From the NCBI RefSeq assembly GCF_000143415.4, contig NW_003314370.1:341298-363943 (forward strand): DNA of 22,646 nucleotides, given 5' to 3'. The position numbers were made by a program, and so were the translations under genes. This document shows positions 1 through 6,880 of this stretch, piece after piece; the stretch's first letter is position 1; every line of letters begins with the position of its first letter. This DNA is from Selaginella moellendorffii (lineage: Eukaryota; Streptophyta; Lycopodiopsida; Selaginellales; Selaginellaceae). The notes under the pieces are model-generated. The model worked only from the letters and a program-made list of their open reading frames with translations, did no database searches and had not been told where the DNA came from.

Positions 1-279
1 TTTCTTCTCCCTCGATCGATTTGCACGGGGGTTTCTTTCCCAAATTTTCCAGCTACGAGTTTCATAGCTTAAGATATGGGGCCGGCTCTAGAATAAAATG
101 CCCGCGTAGATCCCCACCCTCCGCCAGCTCGACCTCGCCGCCAACACGGGTGGAGGCCCGCTATGCCGTGACCCGTCGAGCTCCATTTTATCGAGCACGA
201 AAATGCTCTTCTCCTGCACCCACGCTCTCTCACAAAAAACAACCCTAAACTCTTTCTCTGAACACAAACTATAGCTTCT

Positions 280-1359
280 TTAGATTTTTGGATTTGGAAC
301 AAATGCTAATGTGTGTGACATGGGCCAATCTTTCGGCCATGGCTGAGCTTCATCGGTTTCTTTCATTAGAGGGCACCATTTAAACTTGACTGGCGTCACA
401 AGCTTTTCAACCTTCCACACTCCAGTCTTCAAATCAAGCACCGTTTGATTCCATGGAACATGGTGGAACTCATTATCCGAGCAAATAAACACTTTCTTTC
501 TCCTATACGGGACAATTTCAGCACAAACCCATTTTTCCTCCTCTTTTACAAACCCGTCAACACGTTTTACCAGTGATAAACGCATGGGCCCGTTCATGAA
601 TCTCACGGTGACGAGCTCTCCTCTCAACGAGACTAATCCAAAAGCACCATACTTGTAGTCCTCCAAGCTTTCCAACTTCCCCACAAGCACACATTCATCA
701 TTTTGAGGCTTGTAAACCCAGTGGCCGCTTTCCCCTAAGATGTGGCAGTGCTCAAAATCAGTCCATGCAACCCTATGTCCCCTGTATCTTCCATTCCCGA
801 CCGTTCTCCACTCGTTCTGATCATGATCATGACCACCCGCAGTATAAGCATACGCATAAATGGTACCAAAGACGACAAAAGATATGCAAAAGCTGCTGCC
901 GTCCTTGGCCGCAAGCACGGCGAAGTTCTCAGGTTCAATCCAATCCTCCGTCAAAACGTCATGGCAGTGTGGCAGCGTCACTGAGCTGGATCGTACCAAG
1001 GGATTGTTTATCACCAAAGAGACCATATCTTCCTTTGTGTAATACCTCCACAACACCCAACCATTTGAGCTAGCGACTGGAATGCTTGATAGTGAAACTG
1101 ATACCTCAGGTGGCAGAAAAAAGGTGTTGGGATCGTAGAGCTGGCCACTTTTAGGGTTGAAGCACGCCAGCCTTCGAAGTTCCACTTGAAGAAACAAGAG
1201 TGGAGAATTACACCTTTGCTTGATATCGTTGCCCTCTCTACGAACAAACCCATTCCATTCCCTGCAAACAAGGGATGCTCGAACCAGTGATTCAACATCC
1301 AGCAGCTTGGACAAGATATAAAACCAAAGAACGTCTGGTAATCCCGGGTGTGGTGGCAT
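280..1359 (-). CDS. F-box protein, single exon
   Basis: An uninterrupted 359-codon frame starts at an ATG (1357-1359) and ends at the TAA at 280-282. Residues 7-42 match the F-box pattern: LPDVLWFYILSKLL, then SLVRASLVCREWNGFVR, with the usual Leu-Pro start and the V-C-x-x-W core. The rest, about residues 70-350, resembles the F-box-associated region of plant proteins: short beta-rich stretches, an NPLVRSS-like segment and scattered Trp residues. No kelch or LRR consensus is clear. By family knowledge the F-box binds SKP1 in an SCF ubiquitin ligase and the C-terminal part selects the substrate; the substrate cannot be read from sequence. The gene diverges from the HMG-CoA lyase gene. Confidence is high for the F-box and low for any finer subfamily. 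Confidence 0.88.
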   Translation of the reverse strand: MPPHPGLPDVLWFYILSKLLDVESLVRASLVCREWNGFVRREGNDIKQRCNSPLLFLQVELRRLACFNPKSGQLYDPNTFFLPPEVSVSLSSIPVASSNGWVLWRYYTKEDMVSLVINNPLVRSSSVTLPHCHDVLTEDWIEPENFAVLAAKDGSSFCISFVVFGTIYAYAYTAGGHDHDQNEWRTVGNGRYRGHRVAWTDFEHCHILGESGHWVYKPQNDECVLVGKLESLEDYKYGAFGLVSLRGELVTVRFMNGPMRLSLVKRVDGFVKEEEKWVCAEIVPYRRKKVFICSDNEFHHVPWNQTVLDLKTGVWKVEKLVTPVKFKWCPLMKETDEAQPWPKDWPMSHTLAFVPNPKI

Positions 1360-1697
1360 CGTTCTACTAATGAGAGTGACGACAAGAGTTGATTATGTAT
1401 ACAATACAAAGAGGCCATATTTGGTTTACAAGAACCATATTTGGTGTTTGCCTTTAATTTAATAATGTTTTTGATTTTTCATGGCATTCGCACAAATGTA
1501 AGAAAAAGAGAGAGATGAAAATTCTTCCAGAATTGACTGTATAGACATAAGAAATCCCGAGACTTGGGTAGGTAGGGTAGGGCGACACTCAAAATCGAGG
1601 GCGACAGTAGAATGACTTTGTGATGCGGCTTCCCAGGATCACTGCTCCGCAGGCCACAATCAGGGCGTGGCTCGGCTCTCATGGTGTGTCGCCCGCC
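1360..1697. promoter_or_regulatory. Divergent intergenic region between F-box and HMG-CoA lyase genes
   Basis: This stretch holds the 5' flanks of both divergent genes and no convincing ORF. An ATG at 1681, 17 bases before the chosen lyase start, is out of frame with it and would be an upstream start if the transcript begins before it. No clear TATA box is visible next to either start. Calling it a shared promoter is an inference from gene orientation. Confidence 0.5.
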
Positions 1698-3340
1698 ATG
1701 GATTCCTCCGATTCCTTCTCCGCAGCCTGGAGGCCGTGCTTGCTCGCCAGGGAGGGCTTCGGCAACTCAAGGTGAAATTTTCTTCCATTTTGCACGAGTT
1801 TTTAGTTGCTTAGTATTTTTTTTTTCCCCAGTAGTGATGATTCACAGTGGAGGCCGTCACAAAGGGGACTGTACCAATCCTTCAGCTTTCCATCTTCTTC
1901 AGCGAGCGAGCAAGGATTCTGGGCTTCTTCCGGAGGCTTGTTTCGCTCTTCCAGCCGCTGTTTCAGCACGGAGCGTCCAAAGCCAAGGGTAACTTTTAAC
2001 TTATATCTCGATGTTTCTTTTTCTACGCTTCATGTCGTTTTGTTTGAAAATGTAGATATTCGGTAGCATGCCAGAGTTTGTGAAGATCGTCGAGGTCGGG
2101 CCTCGAGACGGGCTGCAAAACGAAAAGAAGATTGTTCCAACTCACATCAAAGTTGAGCTTATACGAAAGCTCTGTGCTTCCGGCCTCCAAGTCGTCGAGG
2201 CCACCAGCTTTGTCTCGCCCAAATGGGTTCCACAGGTAACAAATTTCCAGTTTGTTGCCAGTTTGTTGTAAACGACATGAAAAATTCCTTTTGTTGTAGC
2301 TCTCGGATGCCAAGGAGGTTTTGCATGCCATCAAAAGTCTCCAAGGGAGCAAGTTTCCAGTCCTCACGCCAAACGTCAAGGTACTCTTGATTTCTTTCTT
2401 TCTTTCTTTCTTTCTTTCGCTTAGAATAAGGTCTAGTAGCATCCATGCTGCTCCTCAGGGTTTTCAAGCAGCACTGGATGCTGGAGCAAGAGACGTAGCA
2501 GTTTTCGCAGCAGCCTCCGAGTCATTCTCCAAGGCAAACATAAATTGCACCATCAGCGAGAGCCTGGAGCGCTACAAACAGGTCTGTGATCTAGCAAAGC
2601 AGCACGGCATCTCTGTCCGAGGGTAAGCTAAGAGGCTCGTTTTATCTTTCACCAAAAAAACAAGAGAACGAATTCTGCTTTCATTTTTTCTCACTGCATA
2701 TCATTCCTTCTTCAAGGTACATCTCTTGTGTTGTAGGCTGCCCGATCGAAGGCCCGGTTCCTCCCCACAAAGTTGGATACGTTGCTGGCGAGCTCTACCG
2801 AATGGGTTGCAACGAAATCTCTCTGGGTGATACGATTGGCGTTGGAACCCCTGGTAAGGAAAAATCACTCTTTTATTATCTAAAGCTTGGAACGATTGGC
2901 AGGAACTTTGGTGCCGATGCTCGAGGCAGTAATGTCCGTCGTTCCAGTGGAGAATCTAGCCGTACACATGCACGACACATATGGTCAAGCCTTGTCCAAT
3001 ATCCTCGTAGCTTTACAAGTGAGTGATCAATTTACTCTTCGTTTTTTCTCGTTTCTTCTAGGGAATGAGCTCTGTGGATTTGTTTTAGATGGGAGTGAGC
3101 ACCGTGGATTCGTCCGTGTCAGGGCTCGGTGGCTGCCCCTACGCGAAAGGCGCCTCTGGGAACGTAGCGACGGAGGACGTGATCTATCTTCTAAACGGGC
3201 TGGGCGTCTCCACAAACGTGGACTTGAGCTTGGTTCTCGCTGCTGGAGAGTTTATCTCGCAGCACCTGGGGCGCCAGTCGGGCTCCAAGACCGCTGTGGC
3301 TCTAGGCAAGTCTAGCAGATGCGAGCACTCCAAGATCTAA
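1698..3340 (+). CDS. HMGCL: Hydroxymethylglutaryl-CoA lyase, organelle-targeted, 8 exons
   Basis: Exons: 1698-1771, 1832-1988, 2056-2235, 2300-2380, 2459-2622, 2717-2853, 2903-3018, 3089-3340. All introns are GT-AG, and the joined length of 1161 bases gives 386 residues. The enzyme splits HMG-CoA into acetoacetate and acetyl-CoA, the last step of leucine breakdown in mitochondria. Residues 92-100 read GPRDGLQNE, with the catalytic Arg94-Asp95 pair. HMHD at 286-289 supplies metal-binding His286 and His288. [10 protein letters not shown] at 315-324 is the HMG-CoA lyase signature with catalytic Cys319, and Asn328 follows. Residues 1-81, from exons 1-2 and the start of exon 3, are Ser/Arg-rich with few acids and look like a transit peptide. 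The TIM-barrel starts near Met82 (ATG at 2068), a possible internal start for an untargeted form. The protein ends in Ser-Lys-Ile. The stop lies about 85 bases before the next gene's TATA region. Confidence 0.93.
2391..2418 (+). repeat. (TTTC)7 microsatellite in HMG-CoA lyase intron 4
   Basis: Seven perfect TTTC units lie just inside the intron that starts at 2381. They add a pyrimidine tract but are far from the acceptor at 2457-2458. Confidence 0.95.
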
Positions 3341-3422
3341 CCATTTGAGAACATGTACAGAATATAATTATTGAAGATCGTCTCACCTGAGATGAAAGAA
3401 AATATTACTATATGGGCACACC

Positions 3423-3444
3423 ATATATAGAGAGAGAGAGAGAG
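3423..3444 (+). promoter_or_regulatory. TATA box and (GA)n leader of peptide gene 1, left copy
   Basis: A TATATATAG stretch is followed directly by eight AG units, about 60 bases before the ATG at 3489. The position fits a TATA box with a GA-rich initiator region. In the right copy this same place carries the Helitron 3' junction and a greatly expanded GA tract. Confidence 0.55.
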
Positions 3445-3488
3445 CCCATCTTGTAGGCATTCTTCGCTTGGTTTTCTTGCTCTTGACA

Positions 3489-3746
3489 ATGAAGTTGTTT
3501 CTTTTAATGCTGGCAGCGATCTTTCTTGCGGCAGCCATGGTGATTGAGGGAGCGCATGAGGAAGCCAAATGTCACAGGAGGTATACTTGCTTTTTTGGTG
3601 GCCTGAAGTGCAAGGACTACTGTAAGCTTTGCCACTTTGTGAGGCACGGCGAGCACTGCGAGAGGTGCCACTCTGGAAGCTGCTCCTATGGTCGATGCAC
3701 TTGCAAGGGACCTTGCAGCAGCTCCAATTGCCCCGTCTATGCTTGA
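3489..3746 (+). CDS. Secreted 12-cysteine peptide 1, left copy
   Basis: An 85-residue ORF starts at the ATG at 3489; the longer frame from 3468 begins with TTG and is not used. Residues 1-23 are a hydrophobic signal peptide (MKLFLLMLAAIFLAAAMVIE), with cleavage likely near Gly-Ala/His. The mature part of about 60 residues has 12 cysteines spaced C-x5-C-x5-C-x3-C-x2-C-x8-C-x2-C-x4-C-x4-C-x-C-x3-C-x4-C. This suggests six disulfides in a secreted peptide. I do not recognise the family: it fits no defensin, snakin/GASA, thionin or LTP spacing that I know. Defence or signalling roles are possible but unsupported. An AATAAA lies at 3797-3802. The right copy at 11984-12250 is three residues longer. 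Confidence 0.85.
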   Translation: MKLFLLMLAAIFLAAAMVIEGAHEEAKCHRRYTCFFGGLKCKDYCKLCHFVRHGEHCERCHSGSCSYGRCTCKGPCSSSNCPVYA

Positions 3747-3796
3747 TAGATCCATCCATCGATCGGAGCTTCGATCGTGCCTGTAAACTCATCATC

Positions 3797-3802
3797 AATA
3801 AA
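3797..3802 (+). terminator. AATAAA polyadenylation signal of peptide gene 1, left copy
   Basis: A canonical AATAAA lies 51 bases after the stop codon of the peptide gene and is conserved at 12301-12306 in the right copy. Confidence 0.6.
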
Positions 3803-4001
3803 AACAGTTCACTCGTAAGTCTTTCAGGGACGTTTTGTTCCTTCTAGAGAATATAACGCTTGCAAAGACGACAATTAGTCCTTTTATTAATCTAGATTAC
3901 TCCTCTCTAAAAGCAGGATGATATCTAAGCTCGCTTTATTATACCATTTTAATCTAAGACCACTCGCAGCATTTTTGGTATTTTGTTAACGTGTTACTTA
4001 C

Positions 4002-4008
4002 TATAAAA
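4002..4008 (+). promoter_or_regulatory. TATA box of peptide gene 2, left copy
   Basis: TATAAAA lies 39 bases before the chosen ATG at 4041 and is conserved in the right copy at 12530-12536. It overlaps an upstream ATG at 4008, which would therefore sit upstream of the expected transcription start. This decides the start choice. Confidence 0.6.
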
Positions 4009-4040
4009 TGATAGAATTATTAGTAGCCAGCAATCTCTGG

Positions 4041-4262
4041 ATGAAGAAAGGAATTGTTATAACTTTGTGTCTGATGCTAGCAATGGCAGTCAACGCTCAA
4101 GACTGTTATAATTTTTATTCCTGCCCACAGGACCCTGCAATTAAATCACACTGCCACACATTTTGCAAGATGTGCCACTTTAATTGTGAGATATGTAACA
4201 GTGGCTCTTGCAATGATACCAAGATATGCATTTGTGATGATTGTCTAGTTGTTAAGTGTTAA
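4041..4262 (+). CDS. Secreted 12-cysteine peptide 2, left copy
   Basis: A 73-residue ORF begins MKKGIVITLCLMLAMAVNA, a good signal peptide with cleavage likely after Val-Asn-Ala. The mature part starts QDC and has 12 cysteines spaced x5, x9, x3, x2, x3, x2, x4, x5, x1, x2, x4. Compared with its right copy, five codons are missing between the fifth and sixth cysteines, shortening that loop from eight residues to three. Eight is also the length in peptide 1, so the short loop is probably a deletion in this copy. The framework and the shared CKxCHF segment show that peptides 1 and 2 are divergent paralogues. Function unknown; whether the shortened loop still folds is open. Confidence 0.8.
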   Translation: MKKGIVITLCLMLAMAVNAQDCYNFYSCPQDPAIKSHCHTFCKMCHFNCEICNSGSCNDTKICICDDCLVVKC

Positions 4263-4503
4263 AATAATACTGGAGTAAATATTAATATTGGTGTTTTGTG
4301 TGGATTGGCTATCTAAATCTATAATACAAATTGAGAAGCTTTGTTGAATTATTAAAATAGGATCTCTTCTGATAGTTGAACCAAAAGAAAAACAGACTAA
4401 AAATCTATAAATGATAAAACTCTTCATAAATTATAATAGTAGTTTAATTAAATTTACATTAAAACTAAATATATAAAAAGAAATTCCAAAAGGTAAAGAT
4501 TAT

Positions 4504-4507
4504 ATAT

Positions 4508-4576
<69 letters not shown>
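4504..4576. repeat. (TA)n microsatellite at the left edge of the mobile element
   Basis: More than 70 bases of almost perfect alternating T and A. The right copy of the block has only a short TATATATA at the matching place (near 13079-13086). The tract therefore expanded here, next to the element. Confidence 0.95.
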
Positions 4577-4579
<3 letters not shown>

Positions 4580-4582
4580 TAC

Positions 4583-4605
4583 TTGCCCAGCAAATGATGT
4601 GGTGT
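4583..4605 (-). repeat. Inverted, degenerate copy of the Helitron 3' hairpin end
   Basis: Positions 4583-4596 (TTGCCCAGCAAATG) are the exact reverse complement of 11767-11780. Similarity continues weakly through 4605, where the second hairpin arm has mismatches. The CTAG of the 3' end is not preserved here. It could be a terminal inverted repeat, or the 3' end of another Helitron in the opposite orientation. Confidence 0.7.
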
Positions 4606-4639
4606 TGCTCATGCACCACGAGCAAGCAGTGGAGCCCTA

Positions 4640-5035
4640 GGAGTGCATGGTGTCACCACGCCCTCTTCTCTTCCTGGCCACACGGGCATTTTGCCCATTG
4701 GCTACCACAACATTGAGCCAATATTTCAGCTAACCATAGCCATTGACCCTGGCCTCGGCCTGGGGTGGCCTCCCCTTCCCAAGAACCATGGCTTCTAAGG
4801 CTGCCCTGGGCCTGGCATGGGACGGCTGCGGGGGTCTGGGCCCTTCATTCTTATTATTATCTATACATATAAAGCGATAGTGGGGAGGCTTGCTGGCCGT
4901 TGGATCCCAGGCCCAGGCCAGGGTCGGTAGCCATGGTTGCACGAGAAATTTTTCTGATGTTTGCTCTTGGCCAATGTGAGGCAGCCAAGCCGCATGGGGG
5001 GGGAGAAGAAGGCACAACAACACGTGTCACATGCA
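4640..5035. repeat. Long imperfect inverted repeat (fold-back)
   Basis: The left arm, about 4640-4780, matches the reverse complement of the right arm, about 4882-5035. The best part pairs 4745-4764 with 4906-4925 at 19 of 20 positions. Outward, AACCAT-GC, ATTTC, ACAT and CATTGGC blocks remain alignable on both arms with small indels. The spacer is about 100 bases. It could be a MITE-like fold-back or an inverted duplication that would form hairpin RNA if transcribed. No gene was recognised in it. Confidence 0.65.
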
Positions 5036-5104
5036 AGTGTCTTTCCTATCATCATCCAAACTTCTTTTGTTGAGATCTTTTAAATTTTCCTGCACAAATC
5101 GCCC

Positions 5105-5440
5105 CGTCACTCCCGATGTGGAGCGCCCCTGCTTTAGGGAAAGGGCAAGAGAGGGATGTGGTCCAGTAAATGCCCAGTGAAGCTATGGCTCCTGGATCTC
5201 CCAGGCAGAGATCTTCTACTCAAAGATCTCCTGCTCAATCGTCACAGCAATCCCCGCAAGAACAGGCACCAGCAGTAGATCTGGAGCTACAGTCTCACCA
5301 CCGTCACTCCCGGCATGGAGGATCTCCACCACTGCTTTAGGGAAAGGGCGTAGCTCTAGAGGAAAGCGAGTAAATGGCCAGTGAAGCTGCGGCTCCCAGT
5401 CCCCGTGGGAACAGGTGCCAGCAGCAGATCTAGACCCACA
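5105..5440 (+). repeat. Degenerate tandem repeat, units of about 150-200 bases
   Basis: CGTCACTCCCG, a GCTTTAGGGAAAGGGC box and AGTAAATG-CCAGTGAAGCT occur in the same order from 5105 and again from 5302. A box reading GAACAGG-(2)-CCAGCAG-(1)-AGATCT occurs near 5259 and 5408. No coding sense was found on either strand. The repeat lies directly upstream of the captured protease fragment. Confidence 0.65.
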
Positions 5441-5518
5441 GGCTCTAGATCCAATGGGTCCAGTGGTCCACCCAGTGGCAGCAGCAGCGCCTCCACCAGC
5501 GACGATAGACGTGTTGAG

Positions 5519-6167
5519 AAGAATGCCATGGAGGACGTTTTCTCTCTTTGTTATGGAGGGATGGACGAGGGGGGTGGTGCGATGACACTTGGTGGTTTTC
5601 AGCCTCCAAAAGACATGGTTTTTACGTTGTCTGATCCCCATCGCAGGTATTCTTTCATTCTTTTTGACTTTGTTAGAGTTGAAAGCTACAAACAACAGTA
5701 GGAAAGCATTAGTTTTCCTATCATCCCAGTTTTTTTCTTCTCCACAACAATGACGAATAGACTATATCTGAGTGGTGGTGGTGGCAGTGGTGGTGGCGGT
5801 GGTGGGGGGCGGTGGTGGCACTCTCACCACCACTCCTGTTAAGACAGGATTGTTCTCCAAGTTCGCGAGATCAGCGTCGCAAGGTCCTCCCAGGACGGGT
5901 TTCTCAGCATTGGCCTCTTTAGCAGTGCTGTTCTCTGCGGAGGAGCTGCTGTTAGTGCTGAGGTTGTCGAAGCTGGAGGCGCTGGTGTGGAGCTTTGTCT
6001 TTTTTTGCAGTCTTTATTACAACTTGATGCTCAAAGGAATTCGTGTTGGTGGTAGCCTGTTGCACTTAAAGCCTGAAGTTTTTGATGGCAAGTATGGCAC
6101 CGTTTTGGACAGCAGAACGACATACGCGTACTTCCCTGGAGCTGCGTTTCAGGCTTTTAAAAGTGCA
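5519..6167 (+). pseudogene. Captured fragment of a plant A1-family aspartic protease gene
   Basis: Two exon remnants are joined by a GT-AG intron. Exon 5519-5646 includes FSLCYGGMDEGGGAM and PPKDMVFTLSDPHR. Exon 6011-6167 includes YYNLMLKGIRVGG and VFDGKYGTVLDSRTTYAYFP. Joined, these match the middle of plant pepsin-like proteases (family knowledge), around the second catalytic Asp. The D-[ST]-G motif here is Asp-Ser-Arg (6108-6116), a Gly-to-Arg change that should abolish activity. A splice donor GTAAGT follows at 6168 but no later exons are seen; the first Asp motif, signal peptide and C-terminus are absent. The intron (5647-6010) is swollen by a GGT-rich tract and other sequence. The fragment lies in the same orientation as the Helitron gene and upstream of it. 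Confidence 0.85.
5757..5997 (-). other. GGT-rich simple repeat plus an open minus-strand frame inside the captured intron
   Basis: From 5771 to 5819 the plus strand is mostly GGT/GGC triplets. The minus strand across this whole region stays open for about 77 codons, with ordinary-looking composition: Ser/Asn-rich, then KEANAEKPVLGG, then a Pro/Thr-rich tail encoded by the repeat. It ends in a TAG at about 5764. This may be a second captured exon in the opposite orientation. No family was recognised. Confidence 0.3.
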
Positions 6168-6880
6168 GTAAGTGCGAGAGAGCCACCATAGCTCCGGTGC
6201 TCATTGGCTCCAAGTGAGGCAAGATAGGCATCTGACATGTGTCACCAGTGGTGTCCTGCCCCCGTGCCTGTTCTTTTTAGCTCGCCCTGGATGCCCTGCC
6301 GCAATTGAGCTAACGCTTGCTTGCCGGATCAGTGGCAATTGCAGCAATTGCACTTCTTCCTGCAAAGGTCTGTATTCACCATCAGCCCAGCAGCCGTTAA
6401 TTTGGCCCCCAACCCCAACAATCTGGATTTTTGTGTGCTGTGAAAATTTGAGACGTCTTCATTTGGATTTGTGGATGCTATCCAGTGGCAGAGCTGAAGC
6501 CAGAGCCAGCCTTCACAGCCAGAACCATCAGAGAATTTGCAGTCCCTATCCTTTTGCGAGAGAGAACAAGCTCAAGGTGACTTCTCTAACTTGCAAACTC
6601 CACCCACCTCTCACAGTTGCCTGGAAAAGGTGTGCCAGTCCTGTGTCTAGGTTTTATTGTTTACAGATTAAGGTGTGTACAGATTGTGCTCTCATTGTAT
6701 AGTCTTCGTTTTTATTTTTTCTAAATTTTTTTTCAAGTGTAAGAATGTGAGTTCTGGCTTTTATTTAGAATCTCTGAAAATTTTAAGATAAGTGCTTTGA
6801 CGTTCTTTTTCTACTTCCTACCTTAAGTTTAAATTTACACTAGATAGGTTATTTCATCTCATTTATCATCCTTAGCAAAT
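6168..6880. other. Non-coding stretch inside the element
   Basis: No gene is supported here. The GC-rich first half, to about 6650, has several splice-like CAG and GTGAGT sites and one short exon-like open segment, about 6489-6573, bounded by an AG and a GT. It may be further captured host sequence. From about 6700 the sequence turns AT-rich and continues into the Helitron gene. Confidence 0.4.

Larger units (their letters stand above)
3424..4506 (+). repeat. Left copy of a tandemly duplicated two-gene block
   Basis: The block runs from the TATAGAGAG motif through both cysteine-rich peptide genes to the AAAGATTATATA motif before the (TA)n tract. It aligns by eye along its full length to 11788-13090, with near identity over gene 1 and small indels elsewhere. 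Sequence left of 3423 and right of 4506 has no counterpart beside the other copy, so both edges of the duplication fall in AT or GA simple repeats. Confidence 0.9.

Noticed and set aside
1-279. Gene at the left edge
   Set aside because: Short overlapping frames on both strands have no family features; the stretch is probably 3' flank of the F-box gene, with a telo-box at 241-249.
735-1073. Plus- and minus-strand frames within the F-box gene
   Set aside because: They are shadows of the 359-codon F-box frame and show no family features.
3337-3798. Minus-strand frame of 153 codons opposite peptide gene 1
   Set aside because: It is antisense to a supported gene with a signal peptide and conserved cysteines; its equivalent in the right copy is shorter and not conserved in its ends.
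4008-4040. N-terminal extension of peptide 2 (ATG at 4008; also 12536 in the right copy)
   Set aside because: The ATG overlaps the conserved TATAAAA box, and the extension would spoil a good signal peptide. The ATGs at 4041 and 12578 are preferred.
4730-5055. Minus-strand frames of 97 and 64 codons
   Set aside because: They lie within the fold-back; Trp/Pro-rich composition reflects GC-rich arms and no family is recognisable.
5216-5695. Minus-strand frame of 159 codons
   Set aside because: It crosses the tandem repeat and the antisense of the protease exon, which is supported on the plus strand.
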